In this document: positions 1 to 12,425 of the stretch, in pieces | Layout: each line of letters starts with the position of its first letter | How positions within the stretch are numbered: position 1 is the stretch's first letter | Assembly (NCBI GenBank): GCA_963693085.1 | Contig: OY856413.1 | Span: 743,438,556-743,502,555 of the forward strand | Source of the DNA: Alisma plantago-aquatica | Taxonomy: Eukaryota > Streptophyta > Magnoliopsida > Alismatales > Alismataceae | Length of the DNA: 64,000 bases | Reading direction: 5' to 3' | Translations under genes and position numbers: made by a program | Notes under the pieces: generated by a model | The model's database searches: none | What the model saw: only the letters and a program-made list of their open reading frames with translations | Told to the model about the DNA's origin: nothing

Positions 1-4
1 CTAT

Positions 5-852
5 CAAGTATCAACTGATCAATCATCATCGTCATCATCTAAGCCTCAGTCCCAACTATGTTGGGGTTGGTTACATGGATTCTTCATTTCCATTCAGCTC
101 TATCATGTATCATATTCTGGTTGAGATGTAGAGATTCAAAATCTCTCTTTATAAGCACTTCCCATATTAATTTAGGCCTTCCTCTTATTCTAGTAATTGT
201 GCGTGACTCAATAGAATTGCTTCGTATAGGCACATTAGTCGGTCTGCATTGCACATGTCCATATCATCAGAGTCGGCCTTCGCGCAACTTGTCCTCAATG
301 CTCGCCACCCCCACTTTATTCCTGATATAGTCATTTCTCAAGCGATCTTTTCTTGTCTTCCCACACATTCATCTCAACATACGCATTTCAGCCACGTTCA
401 TCTTGTTGAGACATTATTTTTCACCGCCCAACATTCACTCACATAGAGCATGGCTGGATGTATATCTGTTCTATAAAACTTGCTTTTTAATCTGAGAGGG
501 ATCTTCCAATCACATAACACTCGGTTGCACTTCTCCATTTCAACCATCCAGCAGTGATCCTATGACAAATGTCATTTTGGACATCCCCATCTATTTGAAG
601 AATAGAGAACCTAAGTAACAAAATTTATCACATTTTGATATATCTACTCCATCCAACTTGGCTTCACCATTCACACTGCGAGATTGGCTGAAATTGCAAT
701 TCATATACTCAGTTTTGCTCCTACTAATCATCAATCCATTTGATTCCAATGCCTTCTCCAAAGTTCAACTTTATCATTCAATCCATCTTTAGTTTCATCA
801 ATCAATACAATATCATCAGCAAATAACATACACCAAGTATCGACTGATCAAT
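5..852. repeat. 19-bp target-site duplication pair (5-23 and 834-852)
   Basis: The two 19-base blocks differ at one position (A or G) and abut the two ends of the RTE LINE exactly. Long duplications of this size are the expected product of target-primed reverse transcription. Confidence 0.88.
24..833 (-). mobile_element. RTE-type LINE, 5'-truncated, in the intron of the RWD gene
   Basis: Read on the minus strand, the segment starts inside the reverse transcriptase at the catalytic FADD motif (about 825-800, context [13 protein letters not shown]). It continues through the C-terminal part of the RT and finger region, and ends in a short tail of GAT/GAC trinucleotides at 24-43. A trinucleotide tail after a conserved GTTGGGACTGAGGCTTAG segment is typical of plant RTE-clade LINEs. 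Several frameshifts and stops break the reading frame, so it is dead. It lies between near-perfect 19-bp direct repeats at 5-23 and 834-852 (caagtatcRactgatcaat, one mismatch), which are its target duplications. The orientation is the same as that of the host gene. Confidence 0.85.
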
Positions 853-960
853 ATTGATAAGAAATCGTAATAATCTTCTAAAATTATCAGATATAAAAAT
901 CCCCATACACAAGTAATAATATCATTATCAATGCAGACAATTCACAATGTGCAAGCTTAC

Positions 961-2248
961 CTTTTGACGTTTAGAAGTGGGGGTTCATCGGGATAATTCC
1001 CAGTGTGGGAGAAAACCAAGCCCAGCTGAACTGGAAAAACATTGTAAGAATGGTTGTCACTTGTAAGATCCAGTTCATTGTAAATGTAATGTGTACAATG
1101 TCAATGTAAGCTTCAAACTGAAACCTGGGGAAGAATTTGGTTCGTCCGCATCATCATCCTAATCATCAATGAAATTATGTATACTAAACTGGTAGAGAAA
1201 ACATAATGACAAAATCGGATCATATTATAAGTGCTTTTCAGTAAAATGGCTTACCTGAGGGGAAAGAACAATCTGAAAGCAGCGGTTGGATGTATTTAAA
1301 CCGCTCTCTCCAGGATGAATTTCTATCCAAAGGTAAACAAGCTATCATCAGTATGTGCGATTTAGAGCTGATTGAATTTTGCATAAGGAGTGGATAGTTT
1401 TTTTTTGTATAGAATACATCACATGAGAAGAAACCTTTTATTTCATCCATCAAAATAGCTTGTAAGGCTTCAATTTCCATCTCCTGCTCCTGGACATAGT
1501 CTGAAGAAGACACCGTGATGATAGCGGGTGAAAAATATTTTTGCTCATTTAAGCACAGAAAGTTTCTTGTAAAGCTAAAATGAATTTGAACAATGGGGCA
1601 GCAAATCCACCCTCATATTTTGAGTCAATGATATATTCCGCAGATATTATGTCAGGTAACGAGTGATTGCCCAAACCCAAAAAGTAAACAACTCTGGCCT
1701 TTAAAAATGAAGCTAGCCTAAAGACGTTGTTGTGTAAACCAGACTTGAATCCAGTTAAAGTAAGTCGTCGCTGACATAAAACCTCAGACGGGCCAGGTCT
1801 AGGACAAATCCAAGATTTATTTTACACAGTAATACGCGGATGAACTGACTGTTAGCTCATAGCAATATAGCATGCAATGAATTAAATGATAATTTTCCGA
1901 TAGGGATGGTGCAGGGGCAAACGTTACATGACATAAAAGTGTGGATGGACAACCATGCTACTGATCGTCTGATGGATCGGAGATATTGCTAGCGAAGTCA
2001 TCTGGCTAGACCCAACTCCGGACTCCTTGAAGTGGAGGAAGGAGAGTGGGTTGAAGGATGGAAGCTAAAAATATAATTGAATAGGATCTAGCAGTAGTAG
2101 GGTTCTGTCGAACAGTAACAAAAAGGTTGGAGATGGGTAAAGGATGACACCTAAGGACATCATTATAACTGGGAAGGGAGGAACGAGCAACGACGGATGA
2201 AGAACAGAAAAGCAAAAAAGGCACCTGGAACGCACCACATTCAGCCAT
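961..2248 (-). CDS. RWD-domain protein (RWDD1/GIR2-like), 5' part, five exons
   Basis: The exons, in minus-strand order, are 2248-2236, 1500-1435, 1322-1255, 1158-1125 and 1030-961. Each junction has GT and AG, and the phases fit together (G|AC, G|AA, phase 0, G|TT). Together they encode about 83 residues that begin MAECDYVQEQEMEIEALQAI and continue through ESGLNTSNRCFQIVLSPQ, then DDDADEP, and end at HTGNYPDEPPLLNVK. This matches the N-terminal RWD domain of plant RWDD1/GIR2 proteins, including the conserved YPDEPP turn. In that family the RWD domain binds DRG-type GTPases and GCN1 and acts in translational control in the cytoplasm; that role is family knowledge, not shown here. The first exon is only 13 coding bases, chosen because ATG is followed by a GTGCGT donor in the right phase. 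Its boundary is less certain than the other four. The gene continues past the left edge of the window, through an intron that holds a LINE. Confidence 0.88.
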
Positions 2249-2530
2249 CTAGAATCTGTAGCAGAGCCTTAATGGGGCCGTTACACCGCTCCGATTAGAC
2301 GCCTCAGAGGTTGCCGCTGGCCGCTTTCCTTACTTGACGGCGGCGCTGCAGCAACCAGCAGACGGACATGCGCGTGAGATGCTAGTATAAGGTTGAAGAA
2401 ACCAGGGATTTCCGGACCGAAATGATTCCCGGTAACACGGGTGATAAATTGATAATCCGACCAAATTCTCACCAAACTCAACAAAAAGGATAAAACAGCA
2501 ATCAACCCCCTAATTGGTCGAGATATCCAA
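2249..2530 (-). promoter_or_regulatory. 5' UTR and proximal promoter region of the RWD gene
   Basis: This is the roughly 280 bp between the ATG of the RWD gene and the 3' end of the L1 LINE upstream. It is richer in G and C than the surroundings, especially about 2281-2420, as plant 5' UTRs often are. I see no clear TATA box. A 74-residue open frame here has no recognisable domain. The LINE limits how much original upstream sequence remains next to the gene. Confidence 0.4.
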
Positions 2531-2539
2531 ACTCTACAA

Positions 2540-5419
2540 AATTGGAGTTATTGTCACACATATACCCTCTATATCTATGTATATGTGTATCTATTCTTCA
2601 TTGTGTTGCTTGTGGGATGTGTTTCCTTCAATAGGTCATTCCCCAAGATTCTAGTCTATATGCACCTAGTGGTGACACATCAGCCAACCGGTTGAACTTG
2701 TATAGCTCAAGGAGACCAGCGCCATATTCCGTTAGTAGACGTGATAATCTGTTGGCTTCCTTGTACATGAATTTGGAATTGCCATCAAGGTTCCGCAAAA
2801 GCGAATGGACATGTTAAAATACATGTGGTGTCTGCTTAAGATTATAATCACTCTTTGGTTGTCTATCTCCACCAAAACTTCCCAACCCATATTGGAAGCT
2901 CTAACAATCTCCAGGCCCGCTTCTAACACATTTAATATGCAATCTGTGTAATTGGAAGCCACACAAGGTCTCGATAACCCCCCCCCAAAAGCATAACTAA
3001 GATTATTTCTAATAACCCCTCATATTGCTTTCTTGAGGTCCTAGTCTACCATTCCTCCAAGCAATAAGGCCTACATTTATCTTGATCATTCCGAACGGTG
3101 GTGGTTCCCATTTAACCTCCCTAAAAGAAAATCTCTCTAGCCCAGTGTGTATTGGGAACCCTATTCTATCCATTTGGCTTATAGCCCCACAATGTAGGAA
3201 AGATTTGTATTGCATCATTATTTGAAAGATGTTTGTTGCTTTATCCCAAATCCTCCTAGTGTTTATTTTTGCGTTGTCGTATCTACTCGCTCAATGCTCA
3301 CCCCAGATGGACCAAAGGATGACTACAAGAAAGAGGCCCCTTGTTACACCTAGCCATGTCTACTCCATAGATCTAGACCAAGCATATCAAAGAGTCGAGC
3401 TGACAAACCCATGCAACGCGAGCCTACCCTAATCAAGGTATTCTTTGGTTATATCCCAAACATGGTTTGCTACATCTCCTCTTAAAAAAGGATATTCACA
3501 TTTGGAGACTATCTGGAGGTTACATGCTCTGACAGTAGAATCTTTGAGGATTGCACCAACGAGGATTTTCCAACCAAAGGTGGAAGTCGTAGCCGATAAG
3601 GCATTGTGCCATGTCCATTTTGATTGTATCATGTAGTTCAAGATGGGACCAGTGTTATAACCTCGTAGAATCCTAGTTGTTGATTGTATGGTAAGTGACC
3701 CATCCTCTATTGGACACCAAATAGATGTGTCCCTCCCTCTGATGTCTCCATCTTTGTAGGGTTCAATGACTCTCATCCCCTCATCGTCTAATAATGAGGC
3801 AACAATCTCCATGTTCCAACCTCCTTCTCTAGGGGAAATCTCTTTACGATGAGCTTAGAGTCAACCACTAACCCCTCTAATTTCCAATGGGTTGCCCTAA
3901 GGTCCAGAAAGGTAGACTCCCTTCCATCAATTTTCACCTTGTGATGGTCATAGCCAAAGGGAAAAGGTTCCATATCCTCTTTTAATAAAGAAAGGCTCAT
4001 CTAGTACTCTTGAGGAACCAAGGACGTTCCTAGCGCAGGATCCAATGATGTATCCCAAATTGGCTTTTACATGAGGAAGCCCATATGGAGTCTCCAAAGA
4101 GGATGTTCCACGAGGACTTCATCGGGAGGGCATTGAATAGATCCCTAAGCCTATGTATTCCTCATCCATCATAATTTAGAGGTCTGGAGATCTTATCCCA
4201 CCCTATCTGGTGTCTCCTAGCATGACACTCAGATGAAGCCCATAGGAACTTCACCATCTTTCTCTCAATTTATGTTGGTATAGATAAAGGGACCGCACAA
4301 GCTGCTAGGTTGTAGAGGCTGAAATAATAGACTATATCAACGTCATACTTCCAGGGAAGGATAGTAGTTTATTGTCCCATGAGTTGAGCCTCCCATTAAC
4401 CCTTTCTACTGAATGGTTGTAGTGTCTACTTGGGATTCTACGAGGTATAAGGGGCACTCCTATGTATTGTACTAAATATGAAACACAAGTGCAACCCCTT
4501 GACTGTGGTAGGAGTTGGGCCCTATCCTCAGAGGTATTCCCTTGAACGATGGCTGGCTTATTTCCTCTATTCACCCTTTGTCATGATGTTTCCTCATGGG
4601 CCCTGATGAGATCTTGGATAACTCTTACGGTGTTCCCCTTTAAGTTGATAAATAAGATTTGGTAGTTTGCAAACATAAGGTAAGGAGGTGCATACCATGT
4701 GTACATGGTGATGAATCTCTCCATTCTACCTAAACTTATGTGTCTTTTCATAGGTCTTCCTAGAAATTCTTGGGTTGACATGAAGAGGGGTAGGGATAAT
4801 GGGTCTCCTTGTCTAAGCCCCTGGTTGCCAAGAAGAACCCCATAGCCCTCCCATTCAAGGAAATGGAGGAACAAGATCCTCGCACAATGTTCATGATGTG
4901 GAGAGGGACATCATCTGAGAAGTTGAAGGCTTTCAAAACGTTCTATAGGTAGCACCATTCTACTTGGTCATAGGCCTTGTATATATCTACTTTTTATACC
5001 ACATTCTCGGCTTGTGGGTATCCTTGGTTAACGTCATGTGTAAGCTCTTGGGCTAATATTATGTTATCTACTATGCTCCTAACCTTAATGAAATAAGATT
5101 TATCACTATATATCATTCTATAAAGGACTTGTGAAAGTCCATCAAGAATGGTCCTAGAAACAATACCAAGTCTAACAAGTTCTATGTGTATGGGTTGAAA
5201 GTCGATCATTATGGTGGGTTTCTCAATTTTGGGAATGAGGACCATTTGGACACATCTAAGCACACTATGTGTTTGATGTCTGCAGAGATAATGAATGACT
5301 AGCTCAACAATGTCATCTTTAACAAATGACCAGGCAATGGATAGAAAGTTGTGATGGATCCATCCTACCTCGGGGCACTATCACTATCCATGCACATCAC
5401 AATGCCTGTAATCTCTTAT
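2540..5419 (-). mobile_element. L1-type LINE, ORF2 remnant
   Basis: Minus-strand pieces in several frames follow the order of a plant L1 ORF2. From about 5415 to 4600 there is reverse transcriptase with VLIPKIEKP, KVRSIVDNIILAQELTHD and GLRQGDPLS. Near 4574-4332 is the thumb-like block YIGVPLIPRR and NSWDNKLLSFPGSMTLI. The zf-RVT region (WCPIEDGSLTIQS, TFGWKILVG) is near 3720-3500. An RNase H-like tail (EAGLEIVRASNMGWEVLVE, YKEANRLSRLLTEYG) ends at a stop at 2630-2628. The endonuclease and ORF1 are missing on the right, where an LTR fragment abuts at 5420. Many stops and frameshifts show it is long dead. The 3' end is not sharply defined and I found no target duplication. Confidence 0.82.
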
Positions 5420-5725
5420 TGTAAGGAGTGAGACCCAAGAGGGCATCCACTCCTTTCTTAATTTGAGGAATAAAACCGTCTATTCCAAACTCACTAAAAA
5501 GGTATGCTAGAATAGGTGTATTTTATATTTAACAAACAATGGTATACAAAAAGACCAAATTATAGTAGAAGAATAATATTTCATGACTATATTTAATTTT
5601 ACAACATTATATAAGATTCTCCCATTAAGGGGTTTACATGAAAGTAACAACATAATGATCTAAGTAGAGGGATATTTAAATTATCTCAAGTCTATCTCCT
5701 AGAGTCACCTTCTCTAGCCAAAATA
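5420..5725 (-). mobile_element. LTR fragment of the R family (terminal 300 bp)
   Basis: The 300 bases starting tgtaaggagtgagacccaag run in parallel with 54544-54845, the terminal part of the large LTR of element R, at roughly 80-85% by eye. The shared landmarks include atattccaaac, aaaggtatgct, tgactatattc and the block around ggggtttacatg. In minus orientation the fragment ends in TTACA exactly where it meets the LINE, so it looks like an LTR end inserted there. Similarity stops near 5725, so the rest of that LTR is lost or unrecognisable. Confidence 0.72.
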
Positions 5726-8700
5726 AGTGTGACGTACCCACCCATTTAGGAAAAATACCAGAAATAGTCTAGTTTTGAGGAAGACTCCACGAGATAGAGA
5801 GATAAAGATCCAACTTCTCTCTAAGAACACCACTGTCTTCTACAACATTGGAGTACCTCACTATTCTCGTTAGGCATCAACCTGACACAACACCATAGCT
5901 CAACCTCGCTGATACTACAACTAGAGTAGACTTATGTAGAACTGTCTTCTGTTGGAGAACATCACATTGGTTCCAGCCTTAGCAACATCTCAAGAACTAC
6001 CACACTTGCAAGTAACAAATTTGGATGTTAGATAGACAAACAACTGAGTTACAACTACAATATAGCTGACATAGACACATCTAGTAGCCCAACCTACTCT
6101 ACCAGCAGGTGACTGACTAAACTCTAGTTGATAAACTACAAAGCCTAGGAGATCCACTACATTATCATTGTCAAATCCACCTGGGTGGCCCCGATTAGCT
6201 ATCATCCGTTGTCCTGCTCTCCAATTAATGCTTGGATTAAAAAAATCTAGCCATTCTTTATGGGGCCCAACTTCATAGACCAATTCCTTAGTCACATTGC
6301 TCCCCAACATGAGGACAGGAGGACATATCTACAACACCCTGAGCAAGAGAAGAAAATTTAGAGTCATGACACCTTTACATATCAGTCATGCATACTTAAC
6401 TAGAGGAAGTACTAGATATCATTAAGCTCTATACAACCATTCAGTCAGCTTTGCCACACCAAACATGGCGTTCAATACCCCTTCATGGATTACCCACTTG
6501 ATTCAGACAGTAGGAAGACTGTTTCACTCCCTAAAGAATGGAAATACCACAAGTGTGATATCCTTCCTGACCAAAACATCATTTAGATTGGCAACAGGGA
6601 GTTCTAGGTCCCAATCGTCACTAACAAAATGCTAACTTGCATGTCATTAAAGGATGGATAGAGATGATGGAAGAATTGCACCTCAAGCAGGAATGGATCA
6701 TATGTCTCCGGTCGATAGCCCATTACACTCTCATGGATTAGGTCACTGATCTCTACACAGAAACGCCTACGGAACTACGTCTACTATTCAGGATGTCAAG
6801 AGATTCAGATTAAAGGTTTAGACTCCACGTATCATTTATTCGTATGAGAAAACATCAACCCAAACTAGGATCCTTTGCAAATCTGATTAAGATTGTTTCT
6901 ACAACAGAATTGTTCGCAACACCTAATAGAGCAGACATAGCTACATCAGGTTTAGATATTACCTCTTGTAGCACCAGGTATGAGTCTACACCCCGACAAC
7001 ACCAATCATATAGATCACATTATGTATCTACCTTCTCAAATAGCGTAGAACTATCAGATAATTTAATGTTATTTTCCTGCAAACAAAACTTCCCACCATT
7101 ATCATCTGGATCAACTAATTATTAAATAACTAAGTCATTTACACATAACATCGATCCTTGTGATTGGATAATAGTAACACACCACCTAAAGTGACCAACC
7201 TTACACTCTTGCTGTGACAAATTCTCTTGCCATGGACACACTAAGTCCGATGCACATTCCTTCCTCTATGCTTCGTCAACAGGCTGCATGGACATCTATC
7301 ATACTTTTGTCCTTAGAGACACCCACATTCCCATGCTTATATCAAATCTAAAATGACTCAAAAAAACACTTTTCATACAAAACATACTTTCATCGATAGA
7401 TTATGACAAGACCAATATCTCGTCGAATCTTCCCAACAACCTCAATTCAAAACATAATCATCTAGAGACCATACTACCTTCTTGTGCCTCTACATCCCTG
7501 ACATGAAAACCCCATTATCGTCCAAATCCGCCTCCCCCCATCTAACATTCCCATGGTCTAATCACTTGCAAAACCCATCACATGCTCTTTGTCTCTTACA
7601 ACAGACCTTCGATCATCTCTTCATATACCACCATCTCAGGCATCACCCTCTCATAGGTTGGTTGAAGCCTTCAACCAACCTATTTTCCCTCTTCAACCTC
7701 TCCATTCATCATGGTTCCACTAGTACACCTTGACAAGGAGTTCCCCATTGACCTTATAGCCAATTATATGGGCTTGCTTCATGTCTTCATTATTCGTAGC
7801 ATCTTGGTTACTATATCCAACAACAGCAATAACAACATGATGGACATACTAGACGTGACTCGAGCCATTTCCCTCCTTCCTGAACACATTTTTCTCAAGC
7901 CAAAAATTATGTCACCATGCCACTTCTATACTTTATACCTGAAGGCACCAACTTGAACACCTCTTTGGTCAAGCTATGACGATCCCTTATGGGTCGAGCT
8001 TTGTTCAAGATAACATCTTCAAGTGGTTTCCTAAATAAGGATCATCTCTTGCTGGTTCAGGTGGATCAGGGTAAGTCTCCATATCCAATCTTCCCTGACA
8101 TTTATGGGAGGTTGAGATTTTGTGTGAGATTGCACATACCATAGTTCAACTCTATAGTTTGTTAATCAAGACATTTTGCACCCCACAAACTATATTAAAG
8201 CTTTATGTGTCTTATCAATGAAACAAGCTATCACTCTACCTGCATCCACTAAAATTAGATTAGAAAAGAAGATATATCAGATTAAACTCATTGCAGAAAA
8301 CCCTACCCACACTACGACCACATTCTCTGATATTGTGCATAACCCATCAATACAAGAAAATCTTTGTTGCTTCAAAGAAACCAAATGATAGGAAGATGGT
8401 TTGGGAGTGCAAAATTACATCCAACCTCTTCATCCCTAGCAACCCAAATAAAAAACCTAGGCTAGCCTCACCATTGATGGAAAGCAACAACAACTTCTCT
8501 ACAAAGCCCCTGGCCTAGCTTAGTGCTTAAGTGTGCTTTCTTTGCTTAATAACATGCTTAAACCTTAGTCTAATCTCTTTAGTGCTTTTATAACATGTGA
8601 CAAACGTATGTTTTCAGTTTGATCCTATTTGGATGATGTTTGAGCTACGTATGCTTGTTTTGTACCAAGTTGCAATTTGCTCAAGTTGAGGGGTTATTTG

Positions 8701-8751
8701 TCACATGTAGAGTGTGTTTCTTGTTCCTTAGCATCATGAGTGAGAAGATTA
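5726..8751. other. Decayed region, probably old retroelement sequence
   Basis: There are no convincing genes. A minus-strand open frame at 6310-5990 contains a block (NPSINWR) resembling the end of a gypsy aspartic protease, where HNPxIDW is usual, but this alone is weak. Plus-strand frames at 6844-7125, 7482-7733 and 7711-7956 show no domain I recognise. The segment directly precedes a polypurine tract and an LTR start at 8765. It is therefore probably the decayed internal part of the element whose 3' LTR begins there. Confidence 0.4.
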
Positions 8752-8764
8752 TGTTGGGGGGCGC
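8752..8764 (+). promoter_or_regulatory. Polypurine tract before LTR A
   Basis: A G-rich run (gttggggggcgc) lies immediately before the LTR start TGTAACATATCG. This is the normal place of the plus-strand primer in an LTR retrotransposon, and it implies that the LTR to the right is a 3' LTR in plus orientation. Confidence 0.6.
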
Positions 8765-11574
8765 TGTAACATATCGAAACTTGAGTATATTTTCAGTTTA
8801 ATCCCTTTCCAAGCTTTTTCATTTCCTTTATAACCTTTTTGGCCTTTTTCCTAAATTTTCCTATCATTTATATCTTTTTATCCTTAATGTTTAAATAGTG
8901 GAATAATTAGTGGTTTGGATTATATTTGGCCAATATTTATGCCAATAAATGGGTTTGTGCACAAATACCTCAATTAGTATTTTAATTATAGTCTAAAATG
9001 CAAAATGACAACTAAAATGAGATATATATTAGATTACATTGGTTTGGTAATTTCAATGGCCTTTTGGGACAAGAAATGAGAGATAATATGTAATGAGTTA
9101 GTTAATGAGAATAATAGTCCTCTTCTATTTTCTCTCTCCTCTTAGAAGGAAATAAAGCATAAAAGCGAGAATATTAAGTTGAGTGATGACTCTTGAGTTA
9201 ATATGTGATTACAATCTCAAATTTTCACTCAAGATTTAATTAGAAAACATTTTCATATTAATTCACCCTTTTTATATATTAATATACACATTAATGACCA
9301 ATATGGTGAGTAATGGACAAAACATGAGCAAAATATAGATTTAATTGCATAGAAATATTGTAGACCATAAATTTAGGCTATGGGCCAAATTTGAGGTCAT
9401 TTGGACCATGTTTGACATTCCAAATCGAATTTAATAGCTTTGAATATAGTTGGCTATGGTTTGAGTTTATTTTCATTTGATGCAAGAAATTAAACCTATG
9501 GTTTCTGTTATTTAAACCTATCACACGCCCTTTTCCATCTTCTTTTCTCACGTGCGACATATGGTCGTCCATTTTCTGATTCAATGGTACTAATGTCGTC
9601 ACCTACCCCGACTGTTTCACAAGTCTGGAATCAGTTACACAACAACTCCTTCCTCGATCCCTCTCTCTCTCTCGTTTGATGATAGTTTTGCAAGATCTCT
9701 TTGCCATTCAATCCATGATGACTTCTCAAATCTAACGAGCCTTAGCTCATCCTCTCTCTCATTATGTGTGTGAAACGCCTAAATGGGCTAAAACCCCCCT
9801 TGCCGCTGCAAGGTCAGCTTGGGGTCTCCCCTCCACCAAACTGGTATATTAGGGGTCCAACGTGACCAACGGACTCAAGGAAATCCTCCTCCTCAGTGAG
9901 TTTATTCTTGTGTGCCCCAAACACCAGGACCAACTCCTCATTCCTCTCTAACAATGGCAGATGAGTACTCACATGTCTGACCACCCCAATCCAATTACCA
10001 CTGTGGTGAGCATCCTCGACTCTCTTGAATTGTTTTTGACTCATTGGTTTGCCCTATTTTCCCCCTATCGTTGTATCATGTAAACCGATTTGTAGACCTC
10101 ATCAGCATTTCATCACCTAGCCACTCTAGCACCTCTTCGTTCTAGGAAACTTTTCCTGTCGGCTCGCCTTGAGTATCTGTTCATTTTTCAAGCTTCAGGG
10201 GCAATTATGGTTGGTTTCCAAGATCCTGAGTTTCATCTTCTTCCCTCTGTTCTCGTCGCTCTGGAGATTGTTCTAGGGTCACGATGGTCCTTTCATGACT
10301 AGAAATGTTGCACTAGATTTAGTGACCTCATGCGATTTTGTTCGACGTGTGTTCACTACCGTTTGTTTTGATTTTCCCGCTTGGTTCCTCTCAGCTGTTG
10401 CCGGCCATGGTGGCAGTGATGAGAACTCCAGTGCACGCCTGAGTCTCCTAGATAGCTCTTTGGCTACACCAGGGGATGAGGAGCTTGTTGTAATGCCTGG
10501 ACATGTGAGAAAGGCCCAACCTTCCCCTGCCAAACCAGAGGTCTCAAGCCTCAGAGCTCCATGATAGCTCATCGGGGCAGAGAGCAAAAGGGAACAAACC
10601 AGGTCATATAATGACATTCGTACCCCAAGATATTAATTGACTAATCAATAGTACAAGGAAAATTCCAGTTTTTTCCCCACGTTGTGACTCGTTGGTCTAG
10701 TCAAGGTGCGTGCCATCATGGTAGGCCATATTATTCTACATGAACGTGGACTCGGGCCCAACATCCACTGAGTCAAATTAAAATGCCCACATGGTTTTTC
10801 TTTGAGTTCTCATTGGCCAGTTTTCAATTATTCATAGTAAATCATAAGATGCTCGGAAAAATACGAATAAATAGTCATTTGAAAGGAATTTTTGAGTGGA
10901 ATCCAATTTTAGGGTTTTCAAGTCATATTTTCCCACCTTGTTCCCTTAGAAACCCTAATTTGACATGTAAAACCCTAATTCATGTGATGTAATTTGTAAT
11001 TAGGCTAAAGAGGTTTTGGAAACAACCTAGTCGGTGGAAAGTGATTATTAGGACTCTACATTGAGGTATGTGCGTATGTGTATGTGCACTCTTACCCTTC
11101 AGTGGGGAAATTTTATTATCAAACCCTAATATTCCCAATGAGGCATAGACTTAACCTTTAATCTTTTTATTGCCTTCTTTTGGCACATTTACTTCAACTA
11201 TTTCTTGGGTTTTAACCCTCTGCAACATTTCATTTATTCAATATACCATATGATTCTTTTTCTAGCATGATGAATTATTGACTATATACCTAATGTAGTG
11301 TACTTATGTACAACCACCCATAGTTGGGCATTTGTTATTTTGTCTGATGGAATGTGTTTACTCTCCCTAGTTTTATATATTTTAGGTGTCTGAGAATGTG
11401 TTATTCTCCCTCACCTATTGGTTGAGGTTAGATAGGTGCATGAGCCCTACTTTAGTTATTGTAGTCATATTAATAATCATTCACGCAACTTTATTATTAT
11501 TTGTCATAGTAGAGTTCTTATTTGTTACATGCCTCATACCACTACTACAGAAATGGCTTATAAAGTCACTTTTC

Positions 11575-11965
11575 AAGGTGTCAGTTGTATACAAAAACCG
11601 ACACATAAACCCTACTGTGTCGGTTTGGAACAGAAATCGACATCCAATCTGTGAAGGTCGACCAGACACGGGTACCGCTTTTATTAAGTGTCGGTTAATT
11701 AATAAAAAACCGACACCTAAAATCAACCGCCAAACCCAAAATTCCAGCGAAAAAATTGGCTCCAATATTTTACATATTGCGTCGGTTTGTAACTAAATAA
11801 CCGACGACTAAAGGGTATTCGTGAGATAGGAATAGTTGTCGGTTGTCATTTAATCAAAAACTGACGACTATAATCTAGTATAGTTGTCGGTTTGTGGCAA
11901 AGAACCGACACTGTTGGTTTAGTTGTCGATTTTTTGTAGAACCGACACGTATTTTCAACTTAATA
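11575..11965. repeat. Left subterminal repeats of the CACTA element
   Basis: About six units each contain GTCGGTT (or a one-base variant) followed by a short AT-rich spacer and AACCGAC. Each unit can therefore fold on itself. In En/Spm-type elements, subterminal motifs bind the second element-encoded protein and are needed for excision. That function is known for the family and only inferred here. Confidence 0.85.
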
Positions 11966-12029
11966 GCTCACCCTGCCCGAACGATTCTTCCCATTTCCCT
12001 ATTTCGTTTCCCGATTTCCCTAGCTCTGG

Positions 12030-12425
12030 CGATTTCCCTTACTTCCTGCCGCCGGCGCCGCCGCTCCTTCCTCCGTGCTCGCCGCTCGTCGCCGTCGAGC
12101 GAGAAGCAGTCGACCTCCCTCTCCGCCCGCCCGCCAGCCTCCCTCTCCGCCTGCCGGCCTCTCCTCCGCCGTCGGCCTCTTCTCCGCTCGCCGGCCTCTT
12201 CTCCGCCCGCCGACCTCTTCTCCGCCCGCCGGCCTCTTCTCTGCCGTCGCCGGTAGCAGCTAGGTCTCCTAGCCTTGCCACCCTCTCCGCCGCTCCTCTC
12301 TTCACCGCCGAAAGCTGCTAGGACTTTGCCTTGGCCGCTGCTCCTCTTCCCTCAAGGTGCCCACCCTGCCTTCTTCTTCTTCCTCTGCTCGTCTTCCCTC
12401 AAGGTGCCGCCCTGCTGCTGGGCAT
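12030..12425. other. GC-rich, CpG-rich block near the left end of the CACTA element
   Basis: This block is far richer in G and C than anything else in the window and is dense in CpG. Between about 12160 and 12245 a unit close to cggcctcttctccgcccgc repeats four or five times. Open frames exist on both strands (for example 11923-12321 and 12305-12039), but they reflect the base composition and repeats and have no recognisable domain. Its position just inside the subterminal repeats suits the promoter and first-exon region of the transposon genes, as the GC-rich first exon does in En/Spm. Confidence 0.55.

Noticed and set aside
10279..10617. Open frames of 112 residues (minus) and 89 residues (plus) in LTR A
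   Set aside because: They overlap each other on opposite strands, lie inside an LTR and have no known domain.
11481..11796. Open frames of 136 and 94 residues at the CACTA left end
   Set aside because: They cross the transposon border into LTR A and are built from the subterminal repeats.
12039..12321. Overlapping open frames of 60-130 residues in the GC-rich block, on both strands
   Set aside because: They arise from composition and a short repeat; all are low in complexity and mutually exclusive.
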